Part shown: piece by piece, positions 23,636-34,771 of the stretch
How the letters are laid out: the number at the start of each line of letters is the position of its first letter
How positions within the stretch are numbered: the first letter of the stretch is position 1
Assembly (NCBI RefSeq): GCF_019578655.1
Contig: NC_063260.1
Span: forward strand, 18,100,723-18,164,722
DNA length: 64,000 nucleotides
Direction of reading: 5' to 3'
Source of the DNA: Ricinus communis
Taxonomy: Eukaryota > Streptophyta > Magnoliopsida > Malpighiales > Euphorbiaceae
Program-made: the position numbers and the translations under genes
Notes under the pieces: model-generated
Seen by the model: the letters and a program-made list of their open reading frames with translations, nothing else
Database searches by the model: none
What the model was told of the DNA's origin: nothing

Positions 23636-23972
23636 TGTTGAAGAACAAAAGCAAAATATTGAAGAACAAAAGCAAAAACCAATAGTACAAAGCCAACAGC
23701 TAAGGACTGGAGGTCAAGGCCTCAGTTTCTGTCATCACAGGCCAGAAAGCTGACACTAGGAGCATCCTTTCTTCCCTAAGGAAGAAATGTCACTTCCACT
23801 AATCTCAGTATAGTCAGAAGAACGCTGACATAGAGTTAGGGTCTAAGAATCATAGCAATAAGACCGTTAATCTCTAAGTGTATATATATTGATCATATTC
23901 ATTCATGTAAATCTCAGAATCCAACATTGTATATCATCACAGATTAATACCAACTTAAATTTATGTTTCATA
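23636..23972 (+). repeat. 5' LTR of the copia element (337 bp)
   Basis: It starts TGTTGAAGAAC and abuts the primer-binding site. It is 21 bp longer than the 3' LTR because its first 21 bases are almost duplicated in tandem (23636 and 23657). Its last two bases are TA where the 3' LTR has CA, presumably a mutation of the canonical end. Confidence 0.9.
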
Positions 23973-23984
23973 TGGTATCAGAGC
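23973..23984 (+). promoter_or_regulatory. Primer-binding site (initiator-Met tRNA)
   Basis: TGGTATCAGAGC is the standard plant copia site that pairs with the 3' end of initiator-Met tRNA to prime minus-strand DNA synthesis. It directly follows the 5' LTR. Confidence 0.9.
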
Positions 23985-24038
23985 AAGTTTGATCCTGTCA
24001 TCATCTACCCTTCAATCACACAAAAACACTTCTTCATC

Positions 24039-25149
24039 ATGTCTCACAACGACATTACCAAATTAACCAACATCACATTAAAAGGTAACCAAAATTATTT
24101 TGAATGGTCAAGAGCAGTGTATATCGGCCTAAGTGGTAGAAAAAAATTAGGGTTCATCATAAGAACCCGGAAAAAGCCACAGCCAATCAACCCTAATGAA
24201 CCAATGAAAGAAGAAATTGAGGCAGTAGAGGAGTGACAAATGACTGACCATATGGTCATGTCACTACTCACCAATACGATGGAGCCTCAGATAGCCAGGC
24301 TGTGTATGCTGCTGGCTTCATCACAAGCAATTTGGGACAAAGTAAAAAATCTATATGGGCACGAGCGAAATTATGCTTATATATTTAATTTGAAACAGAA
24401 ACTTGCTCAAATAAGACAGGGGACTTGGATGAGCACGAGCTATGCCACAGAGGTTTTGACTCGGTGGGAAGAACTCCAGAGTTACCTCCCACCAACCACA
24501 GACCTAGAAGAGACGAGAAGAAGAGAGGAACAAAATTTAGTGCATACCTACCTGGGGGGGGCTCGATTCGAGCTACAAGGCCCTAAGGTCTCAGATTTTA
24601 CTGTCAAGTAGCCTGCTTCCAATTGATGTTGTTATAGCCATAATCCAACAGGAGGAAACAAGACGAGCAATAATGAGGACTATAAGCAGTCTAGACAGCA
24701 CCGAAAAGGCGTACAACTCCAGTCTCTCGCACCCCCGCGAGACGGCTCGAACGCGAGGGGTGCCTCCTAGTGCTGAGAGGTGCAGCTACTGCCGAAAGTA
24801 GGGGCACACTCAGGAGCATTGTTGGCACCTCCATCCTCATCTTCGGCCGATTCTCAACGGAAATGAGAGAGGGAGAAATAGGAGACGGGAGAAGGAAGGA
24901 AGAAACAAATTCGGCGGAATGTCTAACGTACATAACCCTAGTGGTTATGATGCGGTGTGCAATATGGGTCGGGTTATGAGTAACGGGTCAGACGTGCTTA
25001 ACTTAATCCGGCCCGACTCCAACATCCTAACCTGGCCCGATACCACCAACCTGACCCAGCCCATATGGAGCAACCCGGTCCGACCCGGTTCAGGTGACAC
25101 AGCCCAACCCGATTCGACTCCTTCAATTGGACTGACCCGAAATCAATAG
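24039..25149 (+). pseudogene. Copia gag with zinc knuckle
   Basis: The frame opens at ATG 24039 (MSHNDITKLTN) and shows the copia gag features NYFEWSRAV, then IWDKVKNLYG and LTRWEELQSYLP. It is interrupted by a stop at 24234 and another at 24609. The nucleic-acid-binding zinc knuckle follows at 24781-24822 in another frame (CSYC, GHTQEHC spacing) and itself contains a TAG at 24799. Gag normally forms the particle around the element RNA. With at least three stops and a frame change, it cannot do so here. Confidence 0.85.
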
Positions 25150-25179
25150 AAAAATCCCAGATTTTTCAGCTTATATCTC

Positions 25180-25691
25180 AACTTCAGTCTCTTATTCAGC
25201 CTCAGCAGCCTCGTGGGACAAGTTTGGTATCGCAAAATTGCTCTTTAAATAACACATCAAATTGGATAATTGATTCCGGGGCAACGGATCATATGACATG
25301 GGATGCCACAAAATTGTAAAATTTTATTCCCATTAATTCCAACCATGTGACCGTTGCTAATGGACACCAAGCTAAAATCTCTGGTTTTGGCTCCTCAAAA
25401 TTATTGCATAATATTTCTCACAATATTCTTCTTTTACCAGACTTTAAATCAAATTTGTTATCAGTTGGTAAGATCACAAGAACTTTAAATTGCAATGTTA
25501 TTTTCTCACCATCTACAGTCTTATTTCAGGATCGAATCACAAGAAAGACGATTGGTGAAGGTCGATTTGAGAATGGCCTCTATTACCTTATTGATTCCCC
25601 CAACCAGTGTCTAGTCTCTACCAATCCTGTCAGTTCAGACCTTTTGATCCATCAGCAGTTTGGGCATCCGTCTGATCGAGTTTTAAACTAG
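25180..25691 (+). pseudogene. Copia protease and pre-integrase region
   Basis: The aspartic-protease active site WIIDSGATDHMT is read at about 25263-25298, with the catalytic Asp codon at 25272. It is followed after a stop near 25317 by the GAG-pre-integrase domain (SNLLSVGKITRTLNCNV, GLYYLIDSP). A stop at 25689 sits in the zinc-binding part of the integrase N-terminus (HQQFGHPSDRVLN before it). The frame differs from that of the gag zinc knuckle, so a frameshift lies between 25150 and 25263. Confidence 0.85.
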
Positions 25692-26947
25692 CTTTTTTGT
25701 CTAAACATAAACACTAGTTTTTGTGATTTCTGTAAATTCGCCAAACATACTAGATTACCTTTTCCTGTATCTTCTACTATATCAGACAATATGTTTGATT
25801 TAATTCATTCCGATATTTGAGGACCTGCCCCGTTACTTCTTATAATCACTTCCATTATTTTATCACCTTTATTAATGACTACTCTCGTACCACTTGGGTC
25901 TACTTATTAAAAGGCAAAAATGAAGTTTTTACTTGCTTCCAATTTTTTTTTCATTTTATTCAAAATCAGTATAATGCCAACATTAAAATTTTTCGATCTG
26001 ACAATGGCATTGAATACATAAATAAACAATTTTTGAATTTTTTCTCCACTAAGGGAATTTTGCACCAAACCACCTGCATTTATACTCCCGAACAAAATGG
26101 AGTTTGTGAAAGGAAAAACCGTCACCTTCTTGAAGTCACCAGATTCCTGGCTTTTCAAAATAATGTTCCTCATATCATTTGGTCGGATGCCCTCCTAACT
26201 GCCGCTTACCTCATTAATCGCCTACCTAGCCCAAAACTCAAAAATCTCAGTCCCCTAGAAATTCTCAAGAGTAGAAAAATAGAGCTAGGGCACATTCGTG
26301 TCTTTGGATGCACAAACTATGTTCATGTCAAACGTTCTCATAAACTTGACCCGAGTTCTGTCAAAACAGTGTTCTTAGGGTACTCTTCTGAAAAAAAGGG
26401 GTATAGGTGTTATGACTCATGCACACACAAGACCTATATCTCCAGGGATGTGTCTTTTGATGAATGCACCCCTTATTTTACTGACTCTCACCCCACTCGT
26501 GGGACTTCTATTTTGTTATTTCTAGATAACCTTTCCTTTGTTGACAGTTCAGTTCACACTACTCCATCGACCGAGGAGCCGCTTCCCGAGGACAATCCTG
26601 ATGCCACCTCTTTAGGGGGAGCTAGTATCATTACCGAGGCCACTTCTTCAGGGGGAGACAGGTCACAGGTTGAAGAAGTCGCCCCACGAAGATCATCTCG
26701 GCCTATCAGACCTCCGGTCAGACTAAAGGACTATGTGTCCCACAAGGTGACGTATCCCATCCAACATTCTATTAGTTATCACAGTGTATCCAATTCATAT
26801 AGGACCTACCTAAATAAACTCACCACTCATACTGAGCCCTCTTCCTTCTATGAAGCTAACACCGATCCTAACTGGTGCAAAGCTATGAAAAAAGAGCTTC
26901 AGGCTCTTGAGAAAAATGACACCTGGGAATTAACCCCTCTACCATAA
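25692..26947 (+). pseudogene. Copia integrase
   Basis: The second half of the HHCC zinc finger (CDFCKFAKH) is at about 25720. After a stop and a frame change near 25819 a long frame continues to 26947. The catalytic core is visible as FINDYSRTTWV (first Asp), FRSDNGIEY (second Asp) and PEQNGVCERKNRHLLE (Glu), and the usual RVFGC block follows. The core residues are intact although the polyprotein is broken. A Pro/Ser/Thr-rich tail leads to the RT linker NWCKAMKKELQALEKNDTWE, which ends in a TAA at 26945. Confidence 0.9.
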
Positions 26948-27868
26948 AATAGAAAACCTGTTGGTTGCAAATGGGTGTATAAAATTAAATATAAGTATAA
27001 TGGAACGATTGAGCGATATAAGGCCAGACTGGTAGCAAAAGGGTTTACCCAAATATATGGGGTGGACTATCAAGAAACTTTTACCCCAGTAGCCAAAATG
27101 AGCACCGTTCGCATTTTATTATCTGTTGTTGTTAACTCAGGATGGAGCTTATTTCAAATGGATGTTAAAAACGCATTCCTCCAAGGGTCCCTCGAAGAAG
27201 AACTCTACATGACTTTGCCTCCAGGTTACAAACCTATAGCCGATCAATCCCTGGTATGTAAGCTAAAAAAGGCTATCTACGGATTGAAACAATCCCCGAG
27301 AGCATGGTATGCCAAGCTAAGCCACTTTCTCTTAACAATTAATTTCATTAAATGTACTTCTAACTCTTCTATATTTGTTAAACACACTCACACATGCACC
27401 GTCATTATCCTTGTATATGTTGATGACATCATCATAACAGGTAACAGTAATAATGAAATTGAAGAAGTTAAACAAAAACTAAAAAAGAAATTTGATATCA
27501 AAGATCTCGGTCAGCTGTCTTCCTTCCTTGGAATAGAAATAGCCAAATCCCTTAAAGGTCTATTTTTATTCCAAAGAAAGTATGTTTTGGATCTTTTAAA
27601 GGAAACGGGAAAAATAAGGGCTAAACCTATAAATACACCAATGGAGACTAAAACCAAACTTAAACTAGAAGATGGCGATCCTTTAGATGATATAGGGCAC
27701 TATCAGCGCCTAGTAGGAAAACTAATTTATCTCACTATCACCAGACCTGATATCACTTATGTGGTAAGTATGGTAAGCCAGTTTATGCATGTCCCCCGCA
27801 CTAGTCACTTAGATTCCATCGATAGGATTCTTAGGTATCTCAAGGGCACCCCCGGTCAAGGTATTTAG
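26948..27868 (+). pseudogene. Copia reverse transcriptase
   Basis: The frame is the same as the integrase frame after the stop at 26945. Motifs seen in order are KARLVAKGFTQ, YQETFTPVAKM, QMDVKNAFLQGSLEEELYM, the catalytic YVDD at 27416-27427, and RPDITYVVSMVSQFM. All polymerase landmarks remain. A stop at 27866 separates it from RNase H. Reverse transcriptase copies the element RNA into DNA. Here the enzyme could be made only as an isolated fragment. Confidence 0.9.
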
Positions 27869-28377
27869 ATGAAAAATAATAATACGACTGATATAGTTGG
27901 TTTTTCTGATGCAGATTGGGCCGGAAGCTGTGACAGAAAATAAACTTTTAGATTTTGTACCTTTGTAGGAGGCAATCTAGTAACGTGGAAAAGCAAAAAA
28001 TAAACTGTAACTGCAAGATCCAGTGCAGAAGCAGAATACAGAGCAATGGCATTAACGTCCAGCGAACTAATATGGATCAAGCAAGTCCTTGCAGATATGG
28101 GAATTAAATCCAAAGGACCATTGAAGATGTACTGCGATAATCAAGCAGCAAGATACATTGCTTCAAACCCTGTATTCCGCGAATGCACCAAGCACATCGA
28201 AGTAGATTGCCACTTCATAAGGGAAAAGGTCCAGTCTGGACAAATTGAAACCCCATTTGTCAGAAGCAACGAACAATTGGCAAATATTCTCACGAAAGCC
28301 CTGAGCAAATATGATCATAAAAACCTTCTTAGCAAGATGGGATCGGTAAACTTATTCGAACCCATTTTGATGGGGAG
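27869..28377 (+). pseudogene. Copia RNase H
   Basis: This holds the copia-type RNase H block: FSDADWAGS near 27905, then SSAEAEYRAMA near 28020, CDNQAARYIASNP near 28130 and KHIEVDCHFIREKV near 28190. Stops interrupt the upstream part near 27940 and 28000, whereas 28046-28377 stays open into the 3' LTR. The enzyme removes RNA from RNA-DNA hybrids during reverse transcription. Confidence 0.9.
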
Positions 28378-28693
28378 TGTTGAAGAACAAAAGCAAAAAC
28401 CAACAGTACAAAGCCAACAACTAAGGACTGGAGGTCAAAGCCTCAGTTTCTGTCATCACAGGCCAGAAAGCTGACACTAGGAGCATCCTTTCTTCCCTAA
28501 GGAAGAAAGGTCACTTCCATTAATCTCAGTATAGTCAGAAGAACGTTGACATAGAGTTAGGGTCTAAGAATCATAGCAATAAGACCGTTAATCTCTAAGT
28601 GTATATATATTGATCATATTCATTCATGTAAATCTCAGAATCCAACATTGTATATCATCCCAGATTAATACCAACTTAAATTTCTGATTCACA
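28378..28693 (+). repeat. 3' LTR of the copia element (316 bp)
   Basis: It is a near-identical copy of 23636-23972, lacking the 21-bp internal duplication and ending in the canonical CA. It is followed directly by AGATG. Confidence 0.95.
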
Positions 28694-28698
28694 AGATG

Positions 28699-29944
28699 GA
28701 GCTGACGTAGCGATAATGTTTCTATAGGCAAGGCGGGGCGGCATGCTTGAGCTATATGTTTATAGTCAGTAGGCGAAGGGCGAGAGAATTGTTAAAAAAA
28801 TTAATTGGATTACAAGTTTGTTACCTAGATTAATTGGATTCATGAAATGATAATTTTTAGCTTTGTGGCATTTAGATTGATTTTATTGTTAATTTTATTA
28901 TTTTTATTCTTAGAAATATACCAATAAAACATATTATTTTATTAGTTTTGGTTTATATGGCGATGTGGTGTGTAAAAATGACATATATTTTTTAAAAATA
29001 TATTAATATGTGAAATGGTACATCATTTCTCTGTTTGCTATTTAATGAAAAACTAATATGAAAGAGTTTGGTGATACTCTAATTTATATTTAAAGAGTTT
29101 TTTAATAGAAATTAAAAATTAGGAATGATAGAAATATTATAGAATAAATTTGAAGGACTGTCAATATAACTTATTCCTAAAATAGTTTTGCTGTTTTTAC
29201 TTTATTTATTTAAAATACCTTTATATAACCTGTTTTCTTCTCACTTTGTTGGCTTTTTAGTAGAAAAGTTTAACTAATTAATTTTTCCACCAAATGTATA
29301 TAATAAGTTTAATTTTTCACCAAATTAATTAATTAATTTTTTTTGCCTTTACATAAAATGACCATAATAGTTTAATTTTAAGATTTCTTTTCTTGTACTT
29401 ATATATATGATAAGTTTTATTAAAAGTCTGTGATTATTTTTTTATCTTAACTGCACAATGAATTTAAATTATCATTATTTTAAATTTAAAAAAATTATTT
29501 AAATTCACTCAATAAAATATGTGATAATAATCTAAATAAAAAATATTTAATACTTGAGAGTGAATATACCACCTTTGGACTTGTTAATAACAAAGATTAT
29601 TTAAATGTACTAGGTGAAGCCCTAAAATTTTAAAGGGCTCAACCTAATTCACTCGCACAGTCAAAAGGGACAGAATTAAGACTACTTTTAGACTACATTT
29701 TGAGTTGTTTAATCACAAATATTATTTAATTGCACTAGGCCAAGCCCTTAAATTTGCATCTCTCAACGTAATCAGCTCCTTCTCTATAATGTATACTTCC
29801 AAATTATATTATTAAAACATTATGCCACCAACATCATTACTTGTTAATGGTGATCCATTAACTGTGTGAGAAGGGGGTGATAACCATAGCAGTGTAGGAG
29901 AAATCTAAACTTATTAAAATAATAAACTTAGTATAATATCATTT
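28699..29944. other. AT-rich spacer with a weak two-copy repeat
   Basis: No gene is visible. A segment near 29580-29650 (AACAAAGATTATTTAAATG, CTAGGTGAAGCCCT) recurs at about 29707-29770 (CACAAATATTATTTAATTG, CTAGGCCAAGCCCT), at an offset of about 127 bp. The rest is A/T-rich. Confidence 0.5.
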
Positions 29945-30575
29945 TATATTTTATATTTTATACCTCAATTTAATGTAATTTAAGTATGAAATAGGTATTC
30001 TAAATGAAATCTGTGATTAGAGTTTTGGAGTGGCCTTACTCGACTCAATTTAATCTAATTAAGTATAAAATAATTAAATATAAAAGTATAATTAAAATTT
30101 TGAAATGACATTGTTCGAATCAATTTAATTTAATTAAATATAAAATAATTTATTTTCCATATAAATGTGTGACTAGGCTTTGGAGTAGCCTTGCTTGACT
30201 TAATTTAATCAAATTAAGTATGGAATAATTATCTTTCATGTAAACATATGATAAGTATTTTGGAATAGTTTTGAACGACTCAATTTAAGCTAATTAACTA
30301 TGAAATAATTCTTTTAAATGTAAACATATGTTTTAGAGTATTGAAGTGACCTTGCTTAACTCCATTTATCTAATTAGTTATGCAACAATTATTTTTTATG
30401 TAAATATGTGATTAGGATAATAGAATGATCTTACTTCATTCAATTTAATCTAATTAAGTATGAAAATTATTTTTCATGTAAACATGTGACAAGAGTTTTG
30501 GAGTGGTCTTGTTTAACTCAATTTAAACTAATTAAGTATGAACTAATTATTTGAAATTTTTTATTATAGTTACAA
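29945..30575. repeat. Tandem array of about 79-bp units
   Basis: At least seven degenerate units share a core like GTTTTGGAGTGGCCTTGCTT, then CTCAATTTAATCTAATTAAG, then a CATGTAAACATGTG segment. Unit starts fall near 30021, 30098, 30178, 30257, 30337, 30416 and 30494, a period of 77-81 bp. Scattered partial units continue at about 30640 and 30790-30850. The units diverge strongly, so this is an old minisatellite. No coding function is apparent. Confidence 0.85.
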
Positions 30576-31494
30576 AATCGAAAACTCAAATTCCCAAGCT
30601 GGTAGGGCTCAACTAGGACCGTCCAAGTAGACTTACTTTATTTTTCATGTAAATATATTATTAGAGTTAAGGAATTAGAAACTCAAATTCCCGAGTCAGT
30701 GGGCCCGACTATGCAATTTGTGCAACCAGATGTACAAATAGTATGCATGGGATTAGCTAGGACCAATTAAATAGGTTTGTTTCATTTTTTTTTATATAAA
30801 TATGTCGATTCAATTTAAGCTAATTAAGTATGAAATAATTAATAAATTGAAATAAAATATCACTATAAAACTAATTTAGAATTCCCTTTTGATTAATATA
30901 ATTCTTTTTATATGCAACTGCATTAGATTGTAACCTTAAAAACTCAGGACTTGATCTAATGCAATTACTCTTCATATTCTTATAATTTTCATTTGTTCAA
31001 ATATTAGGATTTCACCTAATTAAAGTTTTAGAAGCGAAAAACTCAAATTAATTTTTCACTAATATTTCTATTAAAATTTTGATGTTTGCTATCAATTTGC
31101 AAACACAAATCATTAGTCCTTGTATGGAAAAGGTAAAATATTAGACGATCAAAATTGAAGGAAATTTGATATTAATGAAGGAACATAATTTCCTCTATAT
31201 TCTGCCACTAAATCTATTAAGGGTATTTATATTTATTTGTCATTATTAATTACTTACACTTAATAAGTTTTGTACTTATCATAATACCTTTATTTGATCC
31301 GAATCAATTTAATCCAAACAGCATTGAGTATCATTTTAACATAAGTAATTTTATGGTTTAACCAAGTTTAAAATTAAATGTAATCATTAGAATTATATTA
31401 TTGTCAGGAAAATATAATAACTGAATTTAAATTTTAGATAAGTCTTTGAAAAAGTAAGTGATAAAGAAAAGGCTTTGAAAAAATAAATAACAAA
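30576..31494. other. AT-rich spacer with stray repeat units, no gene seen
   Basis: The first 280 bp hold partial units of the 79-bp array separated by unique sequence (for example CCCAAGCTGGTAGGGCTCAA at 30593). The remainder has no open frame of note and no recognised repeat. Confidence 0.4.
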
Positions 31495-31529
31495 TGTAAT
31501 AGAACCTCGATAAATTAATATTCGATAAA

Positions 31530-32818
31530 TTAATAATCTCGATTAAATAATAATTTTCTCCGGTCCCGATTTGAGCCAATGGGATAAAATAATAATTTTG
31601 CTAAATTTATAAGATAATAATTTTTAAAAAATTCATCGGGATCTTGATTGTCATTATTTGGCACACCCATTACTCCTTCAATAATTTCTTTATCTATTGG
31701 TGATTCCATTAAAGTTTCATTTTCACTAGGATAATTTAAAATCTGCTCAATGTTCATGACATTTCTATAGTGCATATTAGAAATAACTTCTTCAAGTCCG
31801 TGAATCCCTTCAACATCACCAATTTCTTATTCTAAGAGGCATACCTTCCTCGGATCGAATTTTGCAATGTTTGAAACAATTTGCAATAGTTGTTGTCTTC
31901 ATATATATATTCCAAGTAACATTAATAAAATTGATAGCATCTATTTTTCAGGATTTATTGCTCCTATCTCATAGCCTTCCAAAATGCTAGAATAAAAACG
32001 ACGCCGATAATAAACCTTAAGTCTTCGAATAATTCCAGCATCATATGGTTGAATTTTTTTATGTTCTATTTGAAGTCAAAAAGAATAATTCAACATTTTT
32101 CAAGCTTTCGATAACTATAGGATGGGCTAGCAATTGCCAATATTCACATTTTTAAAGCATCTGGAATTAGCAAACTTACCAATAATTCATACAGGTACTT
32201 TATCTGAACCACCCCATTAAAACAAACAGCAATAGTAGCTAGTGAATTATCAGCTTGCAAATAATAAAATAATCTTGTTTCATCCATATTATAAATATCC
32301 TTCCAATGAAACTTGTCCAATTTAGCTTGAATTTCAAGTAAAGCATTTTCAATATTTTTCATGACAACTGAACCATTTTTACCGAATTTTCTATAAGACT
32401 TAATCTCATGTCTCCACTTGAACCGCTCTAGCCAACCACTTGAAAAATTAAAGTCTGAATTTGCATTACCATACATTTTTTGTAGAAACTTTTACTTTAA
32501 TTTGAATCATTTCTCCGGTCATGTTTATTTTCTCTTGATATTGGAGAAACCACTCGTACAATACCTTTTCTAATTCGGGATATTTGACTGATTTGTGCCT
32601 TTTAACATTGTTATTTATTATATCTTTTAAAAAATGTTCTGCTGACCTTTTGAGAGTATTTGATATTGTTCCTTGGCTGAGGGAGAGACCAAAATTTTAT
32701 TGAACCTATTGTTGCAAATCTTTTTAACTTGAAGAATGATGCTTATTTTTGTACTCACATAAAGCTTTTCACATCTCATCAGTGTAGATTTTTTTACACC
32801 TTTCAAATGAGAAGTCAT
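31530..32818 (-). pseudogene. Pogo/Tigger-type DDE transposase with CENP-B-like helix-turn-helix
   Basis: Minus-strand pieces from N- to C-terminus: 32818-32627, DNA-binding N-terminus with ILQVKKICNNRFNKILVSPS; 32476-32144, the CENP-B-type domain SSGWLERFKWRHEIKSYRKF followed by the first catalytic Asp in IYNMDETRLFYYLQADNSLAT; about 32065-31950, KIQPYDAGIIRRLKVYYRRR, which in relatives lies just after the second Asp block; 31775-31530, an acidic tail. The part between the first Asp and KIQPYDAG is far too short, so most of the catalytic core including the second Asp has been deleted, and stops interrupt the rest. It cannot be an active transposase. Confidence 0.8.
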
Positions 32819-32821
32819 GGA

Positions 32822-33460
32822 TAGACCTGTTCATGGGCCTGGGTACTCGCCCAGCCTGCCTAGGTTCGTCCTCTTTGGGCCGGGCTTGGACAAATTATTT
32901 GAGTACAAGCCCGGCCCGAGCCCGAGCCCGACGAGAAGCCCGAATTATTATGGGCGGGCTTGGAATTTTATATAAAAACCCAAGCCTGGCCCGATATCTA
33001 GTATAGTTACTAAAAAATAGCGTTAAAATAGATATGTGGTACTCGTAGCACTCAAACCTATGACCTTCTTCTTATAATTAAGTGTCTTATACCACTTAGC
33101 TAGCTATTATTTCTGTTTATAGTTTTATTATTATTAATAATATATAAATAAAAATAGAAAATCCTAAATATAATTAAAATTTGAAAGAAACCCATCTCAC
33201 CATATTTCTTCTTCTCTCCTTTCCTTTCCTTTGTTGCTTGCCCAAGCCCTAAATTTAGTATATTACTGTTATGAAGTTTCAAATTAGAATTTCGTTTACA
33301 GGTTTAATAGTCGGGCGGGCCGGACTTTTTAAAGAATTTAGGGCTTAGGCTTGGGTAGAGGGATATTAAAAAATCTTCGGGCTTGGGCGGGCTCGGACTT
33401 GTTCAAAAAAAAGTCAGGCCTGGCCAGAGCCCGCCTACGCCCGACCCATGAACAGGCCTA
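32822..33460. mobile_element. hAT-type MITE (639 bp) inside the pogo element
   Basis: Terminal inverted repeats: TAGACCTGTTCATGGGCC on the left and, as reverse complement of the right end, TAGGCCTGTTCATGGGTC. The flanking 8-bp sequences are GTCATGGA (32814-32821) and GTCATGAA (33461-33468), one mismatch apart. Both arms carry GGGCCGGGC-type subterminal repeats. The TAGGCCTGTTCATGGG end belongs to a hAT MITE family that I recognise as common in plants. No coding. Confidence 0.9.
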
Positions 33461-33868
33461 GTCATGAAGGAGAAGATATATATGAATTTTTATATTTTGA
33501 TATATGCAATTAAAGTGCATATTTCTATTTATAAACATTTTATTGTGTACTTGAAAAGACTTCATATTCTAATGTACGTACATATATACATTGCATTTTA
33601 AACCACATCATTCCCAAAATTAGCTTTGATATAATGCACCATCGTCCATCATGCATATAGAATATCAAAAATTATTTCTAAATTCTTTAGTTTCTTCATT
33701 AATTTTATATGAATTTAATAAAAAATAATATATAAAATATTAACTATTTTCTAAAATAATAACTATTAATTTATCAATAAATTAATAAAATATATTAATT
33801 TATCCATAAAATAATAACCTCTATTTTCTTGGTCCCAAAATTATTATTTTATAGGGGCCCTACTTTGA

Positions 33869-34715
33869 TTTAATGTTAGTAACATAAAAAGTAAGAGAGT
33901 CAATAAATTAACTAAATTTAAATTTAAATTAATTGTAAGTAAAAAATTATAATAAAAAGTAAAAGCTGTCAATAAGATATTTGTAAAATTAAGATGAGTG
34001 AAAAGTCTTATTTTATTTGAATAGATTTTTACTAAATAGATATTCCGTCTTAAAGAATGGTTAACTAACACCACTAAATTATGTCAAGTTATATTAATAG
34101 ATTTTTATATTTTTAATAATTATTTTAACATTCATGATAATCACCTCCAAGCTTTGTATGTATAAATCTTTTACAACTTATTTATATATTAAAAATATAA
34201 TTAAATTATAAACTTTTTGACTTAATATTAATTAACTTGATTAATTATAAAAAAAACTATCTTATAGAATTCTTTTTATTTAATTTTATATAAAGTATTT
34301 TTTTAATTAAAGTATCTTAGTGCAAATCTTGATTTTTTAAAATTTCTCTAACAATTATAACTTTAACTTCTAAATCTAAATATTAAATATAGAAGTGTTA
34401 ATCTAATAAAATGTATTTTTTCATTTAAAATTTTTAGATTATAAATTTAGGGTAATTATTTGATATTTATGAGATGAATATTAAAATTATTTATTAAAAA
34501 TAGAGAAATCTATTAGTACAATTTGATAAAATTCATGACCGTTAAAATATCTCTATTTATAAGGATAGTGATGGTATTTTAGATAAAAATAACGGTTGAC
34601 TAACGAAAAAATATGACTGAAGAATATAATAGTTAATTTCATCAAATGATAAAGATGTTACAAAAGTTACTAGTGTAATATAAAAAACTCAAAAAAATTT
34701 AAATATTTAAGAGTT

Positions 34716-34771
<56 letters not shown>

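Larger units (their letters stand above)
23636..28693 (+). mobile_element. Ty1-copia retrotransposon with both LTRs, TSD AGATG
   Basis: The LTRs lie at 23636-23972 and 28378-28693. The primer-binding site TGGTATCAGAGC, complementary to initiator-Met tRNA, is at 23973-23984. A purine tract (TGGGGAG) ends just before 28378. A perfect 5-bp duplication AGATG flanks the unit (23631-23635 and 28694-28698). Internally the order is gag, protease, integrase, RT, RNase H, which defines copia. The LTRs differ at about 11 positions over roughly 316 bp by my count, plus a 21-bp duplication, so the insertion is fairly recent. Stops and frameshifts make it non-autonomous. Confidence 0.95.
31495..33868 (-). 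mobile_element. Pogo-like (Emigrant/Lemi1 type) transposon, decayed
   Basis: The left end AGAACCTCGATAAATTAATA (31501-31520) closely resembles the plant Emigrant/Lemi1 terminal repeat, and TAATAATTTTCTCCGGTCCC follows inside. The right end carries the inverted counterpart in worn form (GGTCCCAAAATTATTATTTT, then ATAGGGGCCCTA to about 33868). The interior encodes a minus-strand pogo/Tigger-type transposase remnant. Without the nested 639-bp MITE the element is about 1.7 kb. Exact ends and the TA target duplication are uncertain. Confidence 0.75.

Noticed and set aside
24691..24933. Minus-strand frame of 80 codons in the copia gag region
   Set aside because: It is antisense to the zinc-knuckle region of gag, which has clear plus-strand motifs.
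34720..34769. Long TA run considered as a possible replication or attachment-type site
   Set aside because: Simple (TA)n microsatellites occur several times here (13919, 42068, 42710). Nothing around this one suggests function.
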